Below are positions 7,276 through 14,906 of a stretch of DNA of 22,224 bases, piece after piece. Position 1 is the first letter of the stretch. Every line of letters starts with the position of its first letter. This DNA is from Acuticoccus sp039189655 (GTDB lineage Bacteria > Pseudomonadota > Alphaproteobacteria > Rhizobiales > Amorphaceae): NCBI GenBank assembly GCA_039189655.1, contig JBCCYN010000074.1:1-22224 (forward strand), read 5' to 3'. The translations under genes were made by a program, and so were the position numbers. Under the pieces are notes generated by a model. It was given only the letters and a program-made list of their open reading frames with translations. It was not told the origin of the DNA and ran no database searches.

Positions 7276-8841
7276 CTAGAAGGGCGGGAGCTTGCCTTCG
7301 CCCACGTACATGCCCGGCGCCGCGTTCACGAATTCAACCGGCGGCTTGCCGGAGTAAAAGCCGTTGCGATCCATGATCTGCTTGACCGAAGCGGCCGCAT
7401 TGTCGAGGGCCTCTTTGGCGCTGATCTGGCCCACCCAGGCGCGGTTGAGCTCATTGCCGATGGCCTGCTCCATCTCAAACATGCCCGGCAGGCGCGGCGC
7501 GCACCACGCATAGTCCAGCGACTTGCCCCAAACCTCGGCCGGTTGGCTCACCGCCTGGAGGCGCGGGTTGGACAAGACGGACTTATACCCCGGCGCCACA
7601 CCGTTGGCGTTGGCCTCGTTCATGGCCATGATGGACGAGGTGGTGAGGAAGGCGAGCATGAGGAACGCGCCCTCAGCGTTCTGGCTTGCCGCCGAGACGC
7701 ACGAGGTGGAGCCGGCAATGTTGGGTGGCGCGAACCGGCCGCCTTCGATGCGCGGCTCGTAGACGGTGACAAAGTCGCCGACGATCTGCGACTGGTCTGG
7801 CCGCATCGCCTGGGTTCCGCTGTCCTGCCAGCTGACGTTGGTGGCAAGCTGCCCGCCGAGCCACGCGGCACGGTTTTCCGGCCAGCCAGCGCCCGCAAAC
7901 CCTTCGATGGCGTTCTTGGAGAGCGCCATGATGATTTCCAGGCCCTTCATGCCTGCATCGTCGTTGAAGATGGGCTCCCAGTCTTCGTTGAAGAGCATCA
8001 TTCCGGCCTGGGCCGCCACGTGCTCCCAAGTATAGGTGGACCAAAAACCGCGTCCGCCCATGATGCCGACGCCGGCAACGCCCGGCTCCACGTTGTTTAG
8101 CTCCGCAGAAAGCCTGATCAGCTCATCGTAGTTCGGCACCGAGTTCCACTTATCGATCTGCCCGCCCAGCACCTTTTCCACAAAGCCTTTGCGGAGGTGA
8201 ATCATCTGGATGTCGCAGTCGAACGGGATCCCGTACATGGTCCCATTGAAGAAGCCGTAGTTCAGCCGGTAGGTGTCGTAGAAATCGTCGAGCGGCAGCT
8301 TCCACTTCTCGGCGAATTCTTCGAGCGGCGAGAGGAAGCCGGGGGCTGCAAAGTCACCGAGCCAGGGTGAAAAGAATTGCAACGCATCGAAGGACGCATT
8401 GCCGGAGATGAATTCGGCGATCGCCTTATCGTAAAAACTATCGTCCGGGATGGGCACCAGCTCGACACTGATCCCCGATAGCTTCTCAAAGGGAACGAGG
8501 CCTTCGGCTGCCGATTCCTGGTCCGCAGCGCCGATGGCGAAGCGCACCTTGCTGCCCGCCATTTCGTTGCGCACCGCGTCCCAGTCCACCGTGCGGATCC
8601 AGTCCTTGCTGGGATCCCACAGGGGCTCATTCGTCATGTTGTAGAGTTCGCGATAGTCCTCGCGCACATACTTATCGACGGAAATGTCGTTGAGCACCGA
8701 CTGGGGGTCCGGCAGATCGGACTGGGCAAGCGCCGGCGCCGAAAGGCCCGCGAGCGAAACCGCCCCCGTGGCACCGAGCGCGCTTGCAGCAGCGCTCGAC
8801 CTCAAAAACGACCTGCGGTTCATGTCCGTGGATGTTGGCAT
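7276..8841 (-). CDS. extracellular solute-binding protein of the sugar ABC transporter (Tat-exported)
   Basis: A 521-residue periplasmic binding protein that captures the substrate and delivers it to the permeases. The N-terminus carries a twin-arginine signal, NRRSFLRSS, then a hydrophobic stretch and the cleavage-type site APALAQ, suggesting export of a folded protein. The start ATG at 8839-8841 precedes MNRR by six codons; GGAA and GAGGAGGGG lie upstream. The body has the features of family 1 sugar-binding proteins (for example FEKLSGISVELVPIPDD and GNASFDALQFFSPWLG). At 521 residues it is about 90 longer than common CUT1 binding proteins, because of an N-terminal section of about 60 residues rich in Asp, Tyr and Trp (LYNMTNEPLWDPSKDW). 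It is the first gene of the operon, downstream of the divergent promoter region. Confidence 0.92.
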   Translation of the reverse strand: MPTSTDMNRRSFLRSSAAASALGATGAVSLAGLSAPALAQSDLPDPQSVLNDISVDKYVREDYRELYNMTNEPLWDPSKDWIRTVDWDAVRNEMAGSKVRFAIGAADQESAAEGLVPFEKLSGISVELVPIPDDSFYDKAIAEFISGNASFDALQFFSPWLGDFAAPGFLSPLEEFAEKWKLPLDDFYDTYRLNYGFFNGTMYGIPFDCDIQMIHLRKGFVEKVLGGQIDKWNSVPNYDELIRLSAELNNVEPGVAGVGIMGGRGFWSTYTWEHVAAQAGMMLFNEDWEPIFNDDAGMKGLEIIMALSKNAIEGFAGAGWPENRAAWLGGQLATNVSWQDSGTQAMRPDQSQIVGDFVTVYEPRIEGGRFAPPNIAGSTSCVSAASQNAEGAFLMLAFLTTSSIMAMNEANANGVAPGYKSVLSNPRLQAVSQPAEVWGKSLDYAWCAPRLPGMFEMEQAIGNELNRAWVGQISAKEALDNAAASVKQIMDRNGFYSGKPPVEFVNAAPGMYVGEGKLPPF

Positions 8842-8993
8842 GTGGTTTCCGTCCCCTCCTCGTCCTCATTGTACAGCGGTGCACCAAAGCCCGCCTTAGC
8901 CGATCCTGTGCATCCGGTCATTGCGGCCGGTGCCGACCGTTTCGGTGGTCCATCATTCTCCATCGCGCGGGACGACAAAACCCCTCCCACGAC

Positions 8994-9028
8994 TGAACAA
9001 ATGATAGATCATCATTACTGACGTTCAA
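8994..9028 (-). promoter_or_regulatory. candidate promoter and operator for the ABC operon
   Basis: On the minus strand a -35-like TTGAAC (9023-9028) and a -10-like TATCAT (9001-9006, five of six to TATAAT) are 16 bp apart. They are overlaid by inverted repeats: TGAAC (8994-8998) with GTTCA (9023-9027), AATGAT (9000-9005) with ATCATT (9011-9016), and TGAT-AG-ATCA (9002-9011). The overlap of palindromes with the -10 box suggests repression by a dimeric or tetrameric regulator, most plausibly the SorC-family protein at 13917. It would leave a leader of about 150 nt. This was read by eye; no start site is known. Confidence 0.4.
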
Positions 9029-9155
9029 TCGCCATCCCATGTCAAGCGGATGGATCTTTGAAGACGCACCATCCCACAAAGTCCTGGAAAGACTGCATCG
9101 GGAAACGGAGGCTGTTGCGAGCGGTGCCTCGTCGCACAAGCGCTGAACAGAATCA

Positions 9156-9184
9156 TTGACTTTTGAACAGAAGTTCATCATCTC
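9156..9184 (+). promoter_or_regulatory. candidate promoter with palindromic operator for the catabolic operon
   Basis: The perfect palindrome TGAAC-AGAA-GTTCA (9164-9177) sits just downstream of a -35-like TTGACT (9156-9161), in the position of a promoter spacer. The corresponding -10 (around 9179-9184) is poor. A second half-site, TGAACAGA, lies 20 bp upstream at 9144-9151, about two helical turns away on the same face. TGAACA/TGTTCA half-sites are known for the SorC-family regulator LsrR, so a SorC operator is a reasonable reading. Confidence 0.45.
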
Positions 9185-9213
9185 TCGGCCTTGAAAGCGC
9201 TGGGGTAAGGGCA

Positions 9214-10557
9214 ATGGCGACCAACGTGGCTCCCACGGGATTGGCGCGGGATTTAAAGTCTCGCGCCGAGGCAGGCAGGCCCGTGCGCATCGGCCTCGTG
9301 GGCGCCGGCGAGATGGGAACGGACATCGTCACCCGCGCCGCCCTCATGGATGGCGTGGACGTCGCCGCCATTGTCGATCTCGATGCCGAGCGGCCCCACA
9401 AGGCGGTTGCCATCGCCCAGCAGGAGCTAGGCTTTTCCGCTGACACCGCCTCCACCGATGCCCTCAACGCAACCATTGAGGACGGCAAGACAGCGGTCGC
9501 CGACGACCCGGCACTCATCGTGCAATCGGGCCTCATCGATGTGTTGGTGGATGCAACGGGGGTGCCCGCCGTTGCCGGTGATCTGGCGCTTTCGGCCATG
9601 GAGGCGGGCAAACACCTCGTCATGATGAATGTCGAGGCCGACGTGACCATCGGCGCTTTGTTACGCACCGAAGCGGACCGTCTTGGGGTCGTTTACACCC
9701 TTGGCGCCGGGGACGAGCCCTCCTCGTGCATGGAGCTTGTCGAGTTCGTGTCCGCCATGGGCCACACCATCGTCGCCGCCGGAAAGGGCAAGAACAACCC
9801 GCTCAACTTCGACGCCACGCCCGACGAGTACACCGAAGAGGCACAGCGGCGGAACATGATCCCGCGCATGCTGGTGGAGTTCGTTGACGGCTCCAAGAAC
9901 ATGGTGGAGATGGCGGCCATCGCCAATGCCACCGGCCTCATCCCGGACAAGCCAGGGATGCACGGCCCCGCCGCCGGTCCCAAAGACCTTGAAAACGTTC
10001 TGATCCCCGAGACGGACGGCGGCCTTTTGAAGGGGGTCGGCCGGGTGGACTATTCGGTGGGCAAAGGCCTTGCGCCGGGGGTCTTTGTGGTCGCGAAGAT
10101 GGACCACCCCCGGGTGCGCGAACGCATGAAGGACCTCAAGATGGGGGACGGTCCCTACTACACCTTCATCCGCCCCTACCACCTGACTTCGCTGGAAGTT
10201 CCGCTCACATGCGCCCGGGCCGTGCTCTACGGCAAGGCGGACATGGTGCCCCTTAGCCGACCGGTCGCCGATGTGTGCGCCCTTGCCAAACGCTCCCTTG
10301 CACCGGGCGATACCCTCGATCAAATCGGCGAGTATTGCTATCGCGCCCACATCATGACCGCCGCTGAAGCCAAAGACGCGGCAGCGGTTCCGGCAGGGCT
10401 TTTGGCGGGCAGCACCGTCACCGCCCCCATCGCCAAGGGCGAACTTCTTACCGCACAGAACGTCGCCGTCCCAAAGGATTCAAAGATCGCTGCCCTGCGC
10501 GCCCGACAGGACGACCTCGTCTACGCCGGCGCGGCAAAGGAACTTGCCGATGCTTGA
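9214..10557 (+). CDS. NAD(P)-dependent oxidoreductase with C-terminal SAF domain (COG4091, 'predicted homoserine dehydrogenase')
   Basis: A 447-residue protein with a Rossmann fold at the N-terminus (GLVGAGEMG, residues 27-35) related to homoserine dehydrogenase and Gfo/Idh enzymes, and a C-terminal SAF-type domain from about residue 383 (PAGLLAGSTVTAPIAKGELL). This matches the COG4091 architecture, often annotated as homoserine dehydrogenase or FlgA-like without biochemical proof. The start is ATG 9214, with TAAGG six bases upstream; a TTG extension to 9163 would run through the palindrome and is rejected. It is first in an operon with E1 alpha, E1 beta, E2 and a SorC regulator, so it probably oxidises or reduces a hydroxy or keto intermediate of the same pathway rather than homoserine. 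The specific reaction is unknown. Confidence 0.85.
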   Translation: MATNVAPTGLARDLKSRAEAGRPVRIGLVGAGEMGTDIVTRAALMDGVDVAAIVDLDAERPHKAVAIAQQELGFSADTASTDALNATIEDGKTAVADDPALIVQSGLIDVLVDATGVPAVAGDLALSAMEAGKHLVMMNVEADVTIGALLRTEADRLGVVYTLGAGDEPSSCMELVEFVSAMGHTIVAAGKGKNNPLNFDATPDEYTEEAQRRNMIPRMLVEFVDGSKNMVEMAAIANATGLIPDKPGMHGPAAGPKDLENVLIPETDGGLLKGVGRVDYSVGKGLAPGVFVVAKMDHPRVRERMKDLKMGDGPYYTFIRPYHLTSLEVPLTCARAVLYGKADMVPLSRPVADVCALAKRSLAPGDTLDQIGEYCYRAHIMTAAEAKDAAAVPAGLLAGSTVTAPIAKGELLTAQNVAVPKDSKIAALRARQDDLVYAGAAKELADA

Positions 10558-11581
10558 TAAGACCGCCGACCAGTCCCCTTTCGCCATCAGGCGGTATAGT
10601 CGCGACGAGCTCAGCGAAGCGCTGCGAAAAATGTTCCTCATCCGAAAGTTCGAGGAAGGCGCTGAACAAAGTTATATGCGCGGCCTCATCCACGGCACGA
10701 TGCACCTTTCCATCGGGCAAGAGGCGAGCGCGGTGGGCGCTGCCATGCCCCTCACCCAGGACGACAAGATTACCTCCACCCACCGCGGCCACGGTCACTG
10801 CATCGCCAAAGGCGCGGACGTGGAAAAAATGTTTGCCGAGTTTTTTGGCAAGGAAACCGGCTACTGCCGGGGCCGGGGCGGCTCCATGCACATTGCCGAC
10901 GTCACCATGGGCAATCTTGGCGCCAACGGCATTGTCGGCGGCGGCATTCCCATCGCCGTCGGCGCTGCGCTCGCCGCCAAACGGCTTGGCACCGGAGCCG
11001 TTACCATGTGCTTCTTCGGCGATGGCGCCAACAACGAGGGCGCCTTCCACGAGGCTCTCAACATGGCCTCGGTGTGGAAGCTCCCGGTGGTGTTCGTTTG
11101 CGAGAACAACCAATATGGCATGTCCACCTCCACCGAGCGCTCCACGGCAGTGGACCGCATTGCCAAGCGCGCCGCGTCCTACTCGATGCCCGGCGTCGCG
11201 GTGGACGGAAACGATTTTTCCGCTGTCGCCGAAGCCGCCGAATCGGCAGTGGAGCGGGCCCGAGCCGGCGAAGGCCCCTCCCTCATCGAATCCATGACCT
11301 ACCGGCTTCGGGGTCACTCCAAATCGGATCGCAACCGCTATCGCACCAAGGAAGAGATTGCCGAGTGGGCCGGCCGCGGTCCCATCGAGCGTTTTGGCAA
11401 CCTCCTGGTGGAGCACGGCGTCCTCACCCGTGCCGAGGTCGAGAACCTTGACGCTGAAAGCGATGCCCACATCGAGCGCGCCATCGAAGCGGCGAAGGCG
11501 GGGCCCGACCCCGATCCGCGTGACCTCGTACGCGACGTTTACGCCGCCCCGATCTCCGCCCTCACCGCCACCATTCCATGA
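10550..11581 (+). CDS. TPP-dependent dehydrogenase E1 component, alpha subunit (AcoA/PdhA-like)
   Basis: A 343-residue alpha subunit of a 2-oxoacid or acetoin dehydrogenase E1, which with the beta subunit binds thiamine diphosphate and transfers the cleaved acyl unit to lipoyl-E2. The TPP motif begins GDGANNEG (157-164) and ends ENNQYG (185-190); the loop YRLRGHSKSD (251-260) contains the conserved His256. ATG 10550 is preferred over TTG 10544 because AAGGAA lies seven bases upstream of it; it overlaps the end of the oxidoreductase gene by eight bases. The stop overlaps the beta-subunit start as ATGA. The accompanying hydrolase-type E2 suggests an acetoin-dehydrogenase-like enzyme rather than pyruvate dehydrogenase, but the true substrate is open. 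Confidence 0.93.
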   Translation: MLDKTADQSPFAIRRYSRDELSEALRKMFLIRKFEEGAEQSYMRGLIHGTMHLSIGQEASAVGAAMPLTQDDKITSTHRGHGHCIAKGADVEKMFAEFFGKETGYCRGRGGSMHIADVTMGNLGANGIVGGGIPIAVGAALAAKRLGTGAVTMCFFGDGANNEGAFHEALNMASVWKLPVVFVCENNQYGMSTSTERSTAVDRIAKRAASYSMPGVAVDGNDFSAVAEAAESAVERARAGEGPSLIESMTYRLRGHSKSDRNRYRTKEEIAEWAGRGPIERFGNLLVEHGVLTRAEVENLDAESDAHIERAIEAAKAGPDPDPRDLVRDVYAAPISALTATIP

Positions 11582-12594
11582 CCGCGGTGAGCGAGGGCGC
11601 CGCAAACGCTCGCGAATTGTCCTACGCCGAGGCAATCCGCGAGGCGTTGGACATCGCCCTTGCCGAGGACGAACGGGTCATCGTCATGGGCGAGGACATC
11701 GGTGTTTATGGCGGCGCCTTCCAGGTGACCGGCGACCTCGTCCACAAGTACGGCGAAGATCGCATCATGGATACGCCCATCTCGGAGCTGGGTGGGGCGG
11801 GGGTCGCCGTGGGCGCTGCCCTTTGCGGGCTCCGGCCCATCTACGAATTCCAGTTCTCCGACTTCGCGACCCTCGCCATGGAGCAGATCGCGAACCAGGC
11901 GGCAAAGCTGCGGTTCATGCTGGGGGGCGCCGTCTCGGTCCCCGTCGTCATGCGCTTTCCTGCGGGCTCCGGAACCGGCGCCGCGGCCCAGCACAGCCAG
12001 AGCCTGGAAGCCTGGTTTGGCCATGTGCCTGGCCTCAAGGTGGTCCAGCCATCCACGCCGGAAGATGCCAAGGGCATGCTCCTGGCCGCCATCGCGGACC
12101 CCGACCCGGTGATGATCTTTGAGCACAAGATCCTTTACAAAACCAAAGGTCCGGTGCCGGAGGGGTTTTATACTTGCCCCATCGGTAAGGCCGCCGTGCG
12201 CAGGGACGGGTCTGACCTCACCATCGTCGCCACCTCAATCATGGTCCACAAGGCACTCGATGCGGCAAAAACCCTTGCCGACGAGGGCATCGACACCGAA
12301 GTGATCGACCTGCGCAGCGTTCGCCCCATGGACCGAGAGACGGTGCTGGATAGCCTACGCAAGACAGGCCGCCTCATCTGCGTTTATGAGGGCGTCAAAA
12401 CCCTGGGCGTTGGCGCGGAGGTGAGCGCCATGGTGGCCGAAAGCGACGCCTTCGACTATCTCGACGCGCCCATTGTCCGCCTTGGCGGCGCCGAATGCCC
12501 CATTCCCTATAACCCCGAGCTCGAAAAGGCAGCCGTCCCCCAGGTGGACGACATCTTGGCCGCCGCCCGGGACCTTTGCCGCGGACGCATCTGA
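11578..12594 (+). CDS. TPP-dependent dehydrogenase E1 component, beta subunit (AcoB/PdhB-like)
   Basis: A 338-residue E1 beta subunit. Typical segments are VIVMGEDIGVYGGAFQVT near residue 36, the beta-subunit signature DTPISELGGAGVAVGAAL, the YEFQFSDFATLAMEQI stretch, and the C-terminal transketolase-like domain with EVIDLRSVRPMD. It pairs with the preceding alpha subunit to form the E1 heterotetramer in the cytoplasm. The start ATG overlaps the alpha stop by four bases, and its own TGA is immediately followed by the E2 start codon, so the three complex genes are translationally coupled. A few extra residues at the N-terminus (MTAVSEGAANA) precede the conserved core. Confidence 0.94.
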   Translation: MTAVSEGAANARELSYAEAIREALDIALAEDERVIVMGEDIGVYGGAFQVTGDLVHKYGEDRIMDTPISELGGAGVAVGAALCGLRPIYEFQFSDFATLAMEQIANQAAKLRFMLGGAVSVPVVMRFPAGSGTGAAAQHSQSLEAWFGHVPGLKVVQPSTPEDAKGMLLAAIADPDPVMIFEHKILYKTKGPVPEGFYTCPIGKAAVRRDGSDLTIVATSIMVHKALDAAKTLADEGIDTEVIDLRSVRPMDRETVLDSLRKTGRLICVYEGVKTLGVGAEVSAMVAESDAFDYLDAPIVRLGGAECPIPYNPELEKAAVPQVDDILAAARDLCRGRI

Positions 12595-13914
12595 ATGCCG
12601 ACCGAGGTGATCATGCCGAAGGTCGACATGGACATGGAGCGAGGCACCATCGCCGCCTGGCATGTGGCACCCGGCGCCAAGGTGGAAAAGGACGCGCCCC
12701 TTTTCGATATCGAGACCGACAAGGCAGCCATGGAGGTGGAAAGCCCCGCCGAGGGCTACCTCCACCACATTCTCGCCGCCGAGGGGGCCGAGGTGGCCAT
12801 CGGCAGCCCGGTGGCCTGGATCTATGCGGAGGGTGAGCCGGTGGGGAACCCACCCCAAGCGCCCGCCGATGCCACCGAAAAATCCGCAGGCGAATCCGCG
12901 CTGCCGATCGAAAACGGATGGACGCACGCCGAAACGCCGGCCCAAGACGCACCGGGCCGGTTCCGCGCCACCCCGGCCGCCCGACGCCTTGCGGCCATCC
13001 AGGGTATCGACCTCTCCGCAGTCGCCGGTTCGGGGCCACGTGGCCGCGTCCAAAAACGCGATGTGGAAGCCCTGGGGGAAACTCGCACGTCCACCCCATC
13101 AAAACTCACCTTGGCGCCGACCCCGGAAACGGCCCCAGCCGCCGCACCGCCATTACTGCCTCGGCTGGCCGAAGACTCTTTGGTGCTCATCCACGGCTTC
13201 GGCGCCGACGCCGCCTCATGGACCGGGTTTCGCCGCCACCTCCCCCGCGCTGTTGGCACCACGGCCATCGAGCTTCCCGGCCACGGCCGCACCGAATCGG
13301 TAGAAATTTCCGACTTTGCCGACCTTGCCCGTTGGGTCTGCGCCAAATTCGATGCGCTCGGGATCCAGAACGCCCATTTGGTGGGCCATTCCCTCGGCGG
13401 GGCGCTTGCGCTTGCCATCGCCGATGCCCGGCCTCGCGCAGTTTCTGCCCTCACTCTCCTCTCCCCCGCCGGCCTCGGACCCCACATCGACGCGAGCGTG
13501 GTGGGCGGGATTGCCGCCGCAAGCCGACCGGAAAGCCTTGCGCCGTGGCTAAAAATGCTCGTGGCCGACCCCGACGCTATAAGCTGGAGCTACGTTCAAT
13601 CGGCAGCGGCTGGCCGCAAGGACCCGGCAACCCGCACAGCCCAACAAAGGCTCGCCGAAGCCCTCTTCCCTGACGGCGTGCAAGCCTTCGATCTCGCCCC
13701 CGCGCTCCAGCGCGTTGCCTGCCCGACCCGCATCGTCTGGGGCCGCCAGGACAAGATTATTCCGTGGCAGCACGCCCTTTCTGCACCGGGCCACGTGGCA
13801 CTCCATCTCTTCCCTCACCTGGGGCACTTGCCCCACGTGGAAGATCCGGCGAGCATTGCAACGCTCTTTGCTGCGCCGGCGAATCATTCGGCGGGGCAAC
13901 AACCGGCGAGGTAA
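12595..13914 (+). CDS. E2 component: lipoyl domain, E3-binding domain and alpha/beta hydrolase (AcoC-like)
   Basis: This 439-residue fusion has three parts. Residues 1-80 are a lipoyl domain with the lipoylated Lys43 in DIETDKAAMEVESP. Residues about 122-160 form a peripheral-subunit (E3)-binding domain (FRATPAARRLAAIQG and GSGPRGRVQKRDVEAL). From about residue 190 there is an alpha/beta hydrolase instead of the CoA-acyltransferase core: oxyanion HGFG at 200-203, nucleophile Ser266 in GHSLGG, Asp386 in GRQDK and His411 in LGHLPHVED. Lipoyl plus hydrolase is the known layout of AcoC, the E2 of acetoin dehydrogenase. The CAT-domain HxxxDG motif is absent. Linkers are Pro/Ala-rich. No E3 (lipoamide dehydrogenase) gene is in the window. 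The start directly follows the E1 beta stop. Confidence 0.93.
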   Translation: MPTEVIMPKVDMDMERGTIAAWHVAPGAKVEKDAPLFDIETDKAAMEVESPAEGYLHHILAAEGAEVAIGSPVAWIYAEGEPVGNPPQAPADATEKSAGESALPIENGWTHAETPAQDAPGRFRATPAARRLAAIQGIDLSAVAGSGPRGRVQKRDVEALGETRTSTPSKLTLAPTPETAPAAAPPLLPRLAEDSLVLIHGFGADAASWTGFRRHLPRAVGTTAIELPGHGRTESVEISDFADLARWVCAKFDALGIQNAHLVGHSLGGALALAIADARPRAVSALTLLSPAGLGPHIDASVVGGIAAASRPESLAPWLKMLVADPDAISWSYVQSAAAGRKDPATRTAQQRLAEALFPDGVQAFDLAPALQRVACPTRIVWGRQDKIIPWQHALSAPGHVALHLFPHLGHLPHVEDPASIATLFAAPANHSAGQQPAR

Positions 13915-13916
13915 GA

Positions 13917-14906
13917 TTGCTCGAGACCCAGTCGCAGCCCCAGACGGGCCGGCCGCAAAAATCCGATCAGCTCCCCCTTGATGCCCATCGTGCCCAGCGG
14001 GTGCGCGCGGCCTGGATCTACTATGTGGAAGGCCGAACCCAAAATGAGGTGGCGCAGATCCTGGGGCTGAGCCGCGTGGCGGTCACCCGCCTCTTGTCCG
14101 AAGCTCGGCGCCGCAGCGAAGTCCTCATCACGGTCAATTCCGAGCTGGAAGAAACCGTTGCGCTGGAACGGGCTTTAGAGCGCACGTTCGGCATAGACCG
14201 GGCCGTTGTCGCACCGCTCAGCGATCCCGAAGGCGACCCCACCCGCGTCATCGCCGCCGCGGCGGGCAAGGTGGTCTCCAGCTTTCTGGAAAACAACCAG
14301 ACCATCGGTGTCGGTTGGGGCCGCACCCTTTACGAGATGCTGAGCTTCCTGGAGCCGCGCAATCTAAAGGACGCACGCGTCGTCTCGTTGCTGGGCGGGA
14401 TCAGCGAAGCAAAGCGCTATAACCCGGCGGAGTTCGCCTGGCGCTTTGCTGAGCTGGTGGATGCGGAAGGTTTTTTGGTCCCCGCCCCTGCTCTGGTGGA
14501 TAGCGCCCAAACCCGGCACGCCCTGGTGGAGCGCTGCGGCCTCGACCAGGTTTTCCAGCTCGCCGAAGCCAGCGATATTGCCTTGTTGAGCTGCGGCGGC
14601 ATCAGCAACCTCACCACCTCCTACCGCATCGGCCACGTTTCGGAGGCGGACCGCCAGTCGCTCATCGCAGCCGGCGCCGTCGGTGACGTTCTTTACAATT
14701 TTGTGGATAGCGAAGGCCGCATCGTCGACCACTCGGTCAACGAGCGCTGCATGTCTTTTTCCATTGAGCGCCTGCGCCGCATCCGCCAGCGCGTCCTCAT
14801 CTCAGGTGGCCGCGACAAGCACGACATTTTGCGCGCCGCCTTCAAAATCCTGGCTCCCACCACCTTCGTCACCGACGAGCAAACCGCCGCCGGCCTCCTC
14901 GCCTAG
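13917..14906 (+). CDS. SorC/DeoR-type sugar-binding transcriptional regulator
   Basis: A 329-residue regulator, the usual SorC-family size. An N-terminal helix-turn-helix lies at 41-62 (TQNEVAQILGLSRVAVTRLL), followed by the sugar-phosphate-binding effector domain (GVGWGRTLYEML, VSLLGG and DIALLSCGGIS) and a C-terminal region with VGDVLYNFVDSEGR. The start is TTG 13917: the frame upstream is a shadow of the E2 gene without ATG, and GAGG sits five bases before TTG, two bases after the E2 stop. It is thus the last gene of the catabolic operon and probably controls it and the divergent ABC operon through the TGAACA sites at 8994-9177. SorC proteins usually respond to a phosphorylated sugar. Its TAG stop lies in repeat copy 2. 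Confidence 0.92.
   Translation: MLETQSQPQTGRPQKSDQLPLDAHRAQRVRAAWIYYVEGRTQNEVAQILGLSRVAVTRLLSEARRRSEVLITVNSELEETVALERALERTFGIDRAVVAPLSDPEGDPTRVIAAAAGKVVSSFLENNQTIGVGWGRTLYEMLSFLEPRNLKDARVVSLLGGISEAKRYNPAEFAWRFAELVDAEGFLVPAPALVDSAQTRHALVERCGLDQVFQLAEASDIALLSCGGISNLTTSYRIGHVSEADRQSLIAAGAVGDVLYNFVDSEGRIVDHSVNERCMSFSIERLRRIRQRVLISGGRDKHDILRAAFKILAPTTFVTDEQTAAGLLA

Larger units (their letters stand above)
8842..9213. promoter_or_regulatory. divergent intergenic region between transport and catabolic operons
   Basis: This 372-bp non-coding region separates the binding-protein gene (-) from the oxidoreductase gene (+). It is AT-richer than its surroundings between about 8990 and 9030 and between 9140 and 9180. 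It holds three TGAACA(A/G)A half-sites (8994, 9144, 9164), two palindromes and candidate promoters for each direction, listed separately. The stretch 8842-8990, the leader of the transport operon, shows nothing further that I can name. No coding potential is convincing here. Confidence 0.7.

Noticed and set aside
9163..9213. TTG start giving a longer COG4091 oxidoreductase
   Set aside because: It would run through the operator-like palindrome and has no ribosome site; ATG 9214 has TAAGG upstream and begins just before the conserved fold.
10448..11635. 395-codon open frame on the minus strand
   Set aside because: It is antisense to the E1 alpha gene, which has clear catalytic motifs; the antisense product is low-complexity Gly/Ala/His-rich.
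12595..13914. Frameshift or artificial fusion of E2 with a separate hydrolase gene
   Set aside because: The frame is continuous with normal linkers, and the lipoyl-hydrolase arrangement is known in AcoC proteins.
13764..13916. Upstream start for the SorC regulator
   Set aside because: That segment overlaps the E2 gene in another frame and shows no family similarity; TTG 13917 has GAGG five bases upstream and gives the usual family length.
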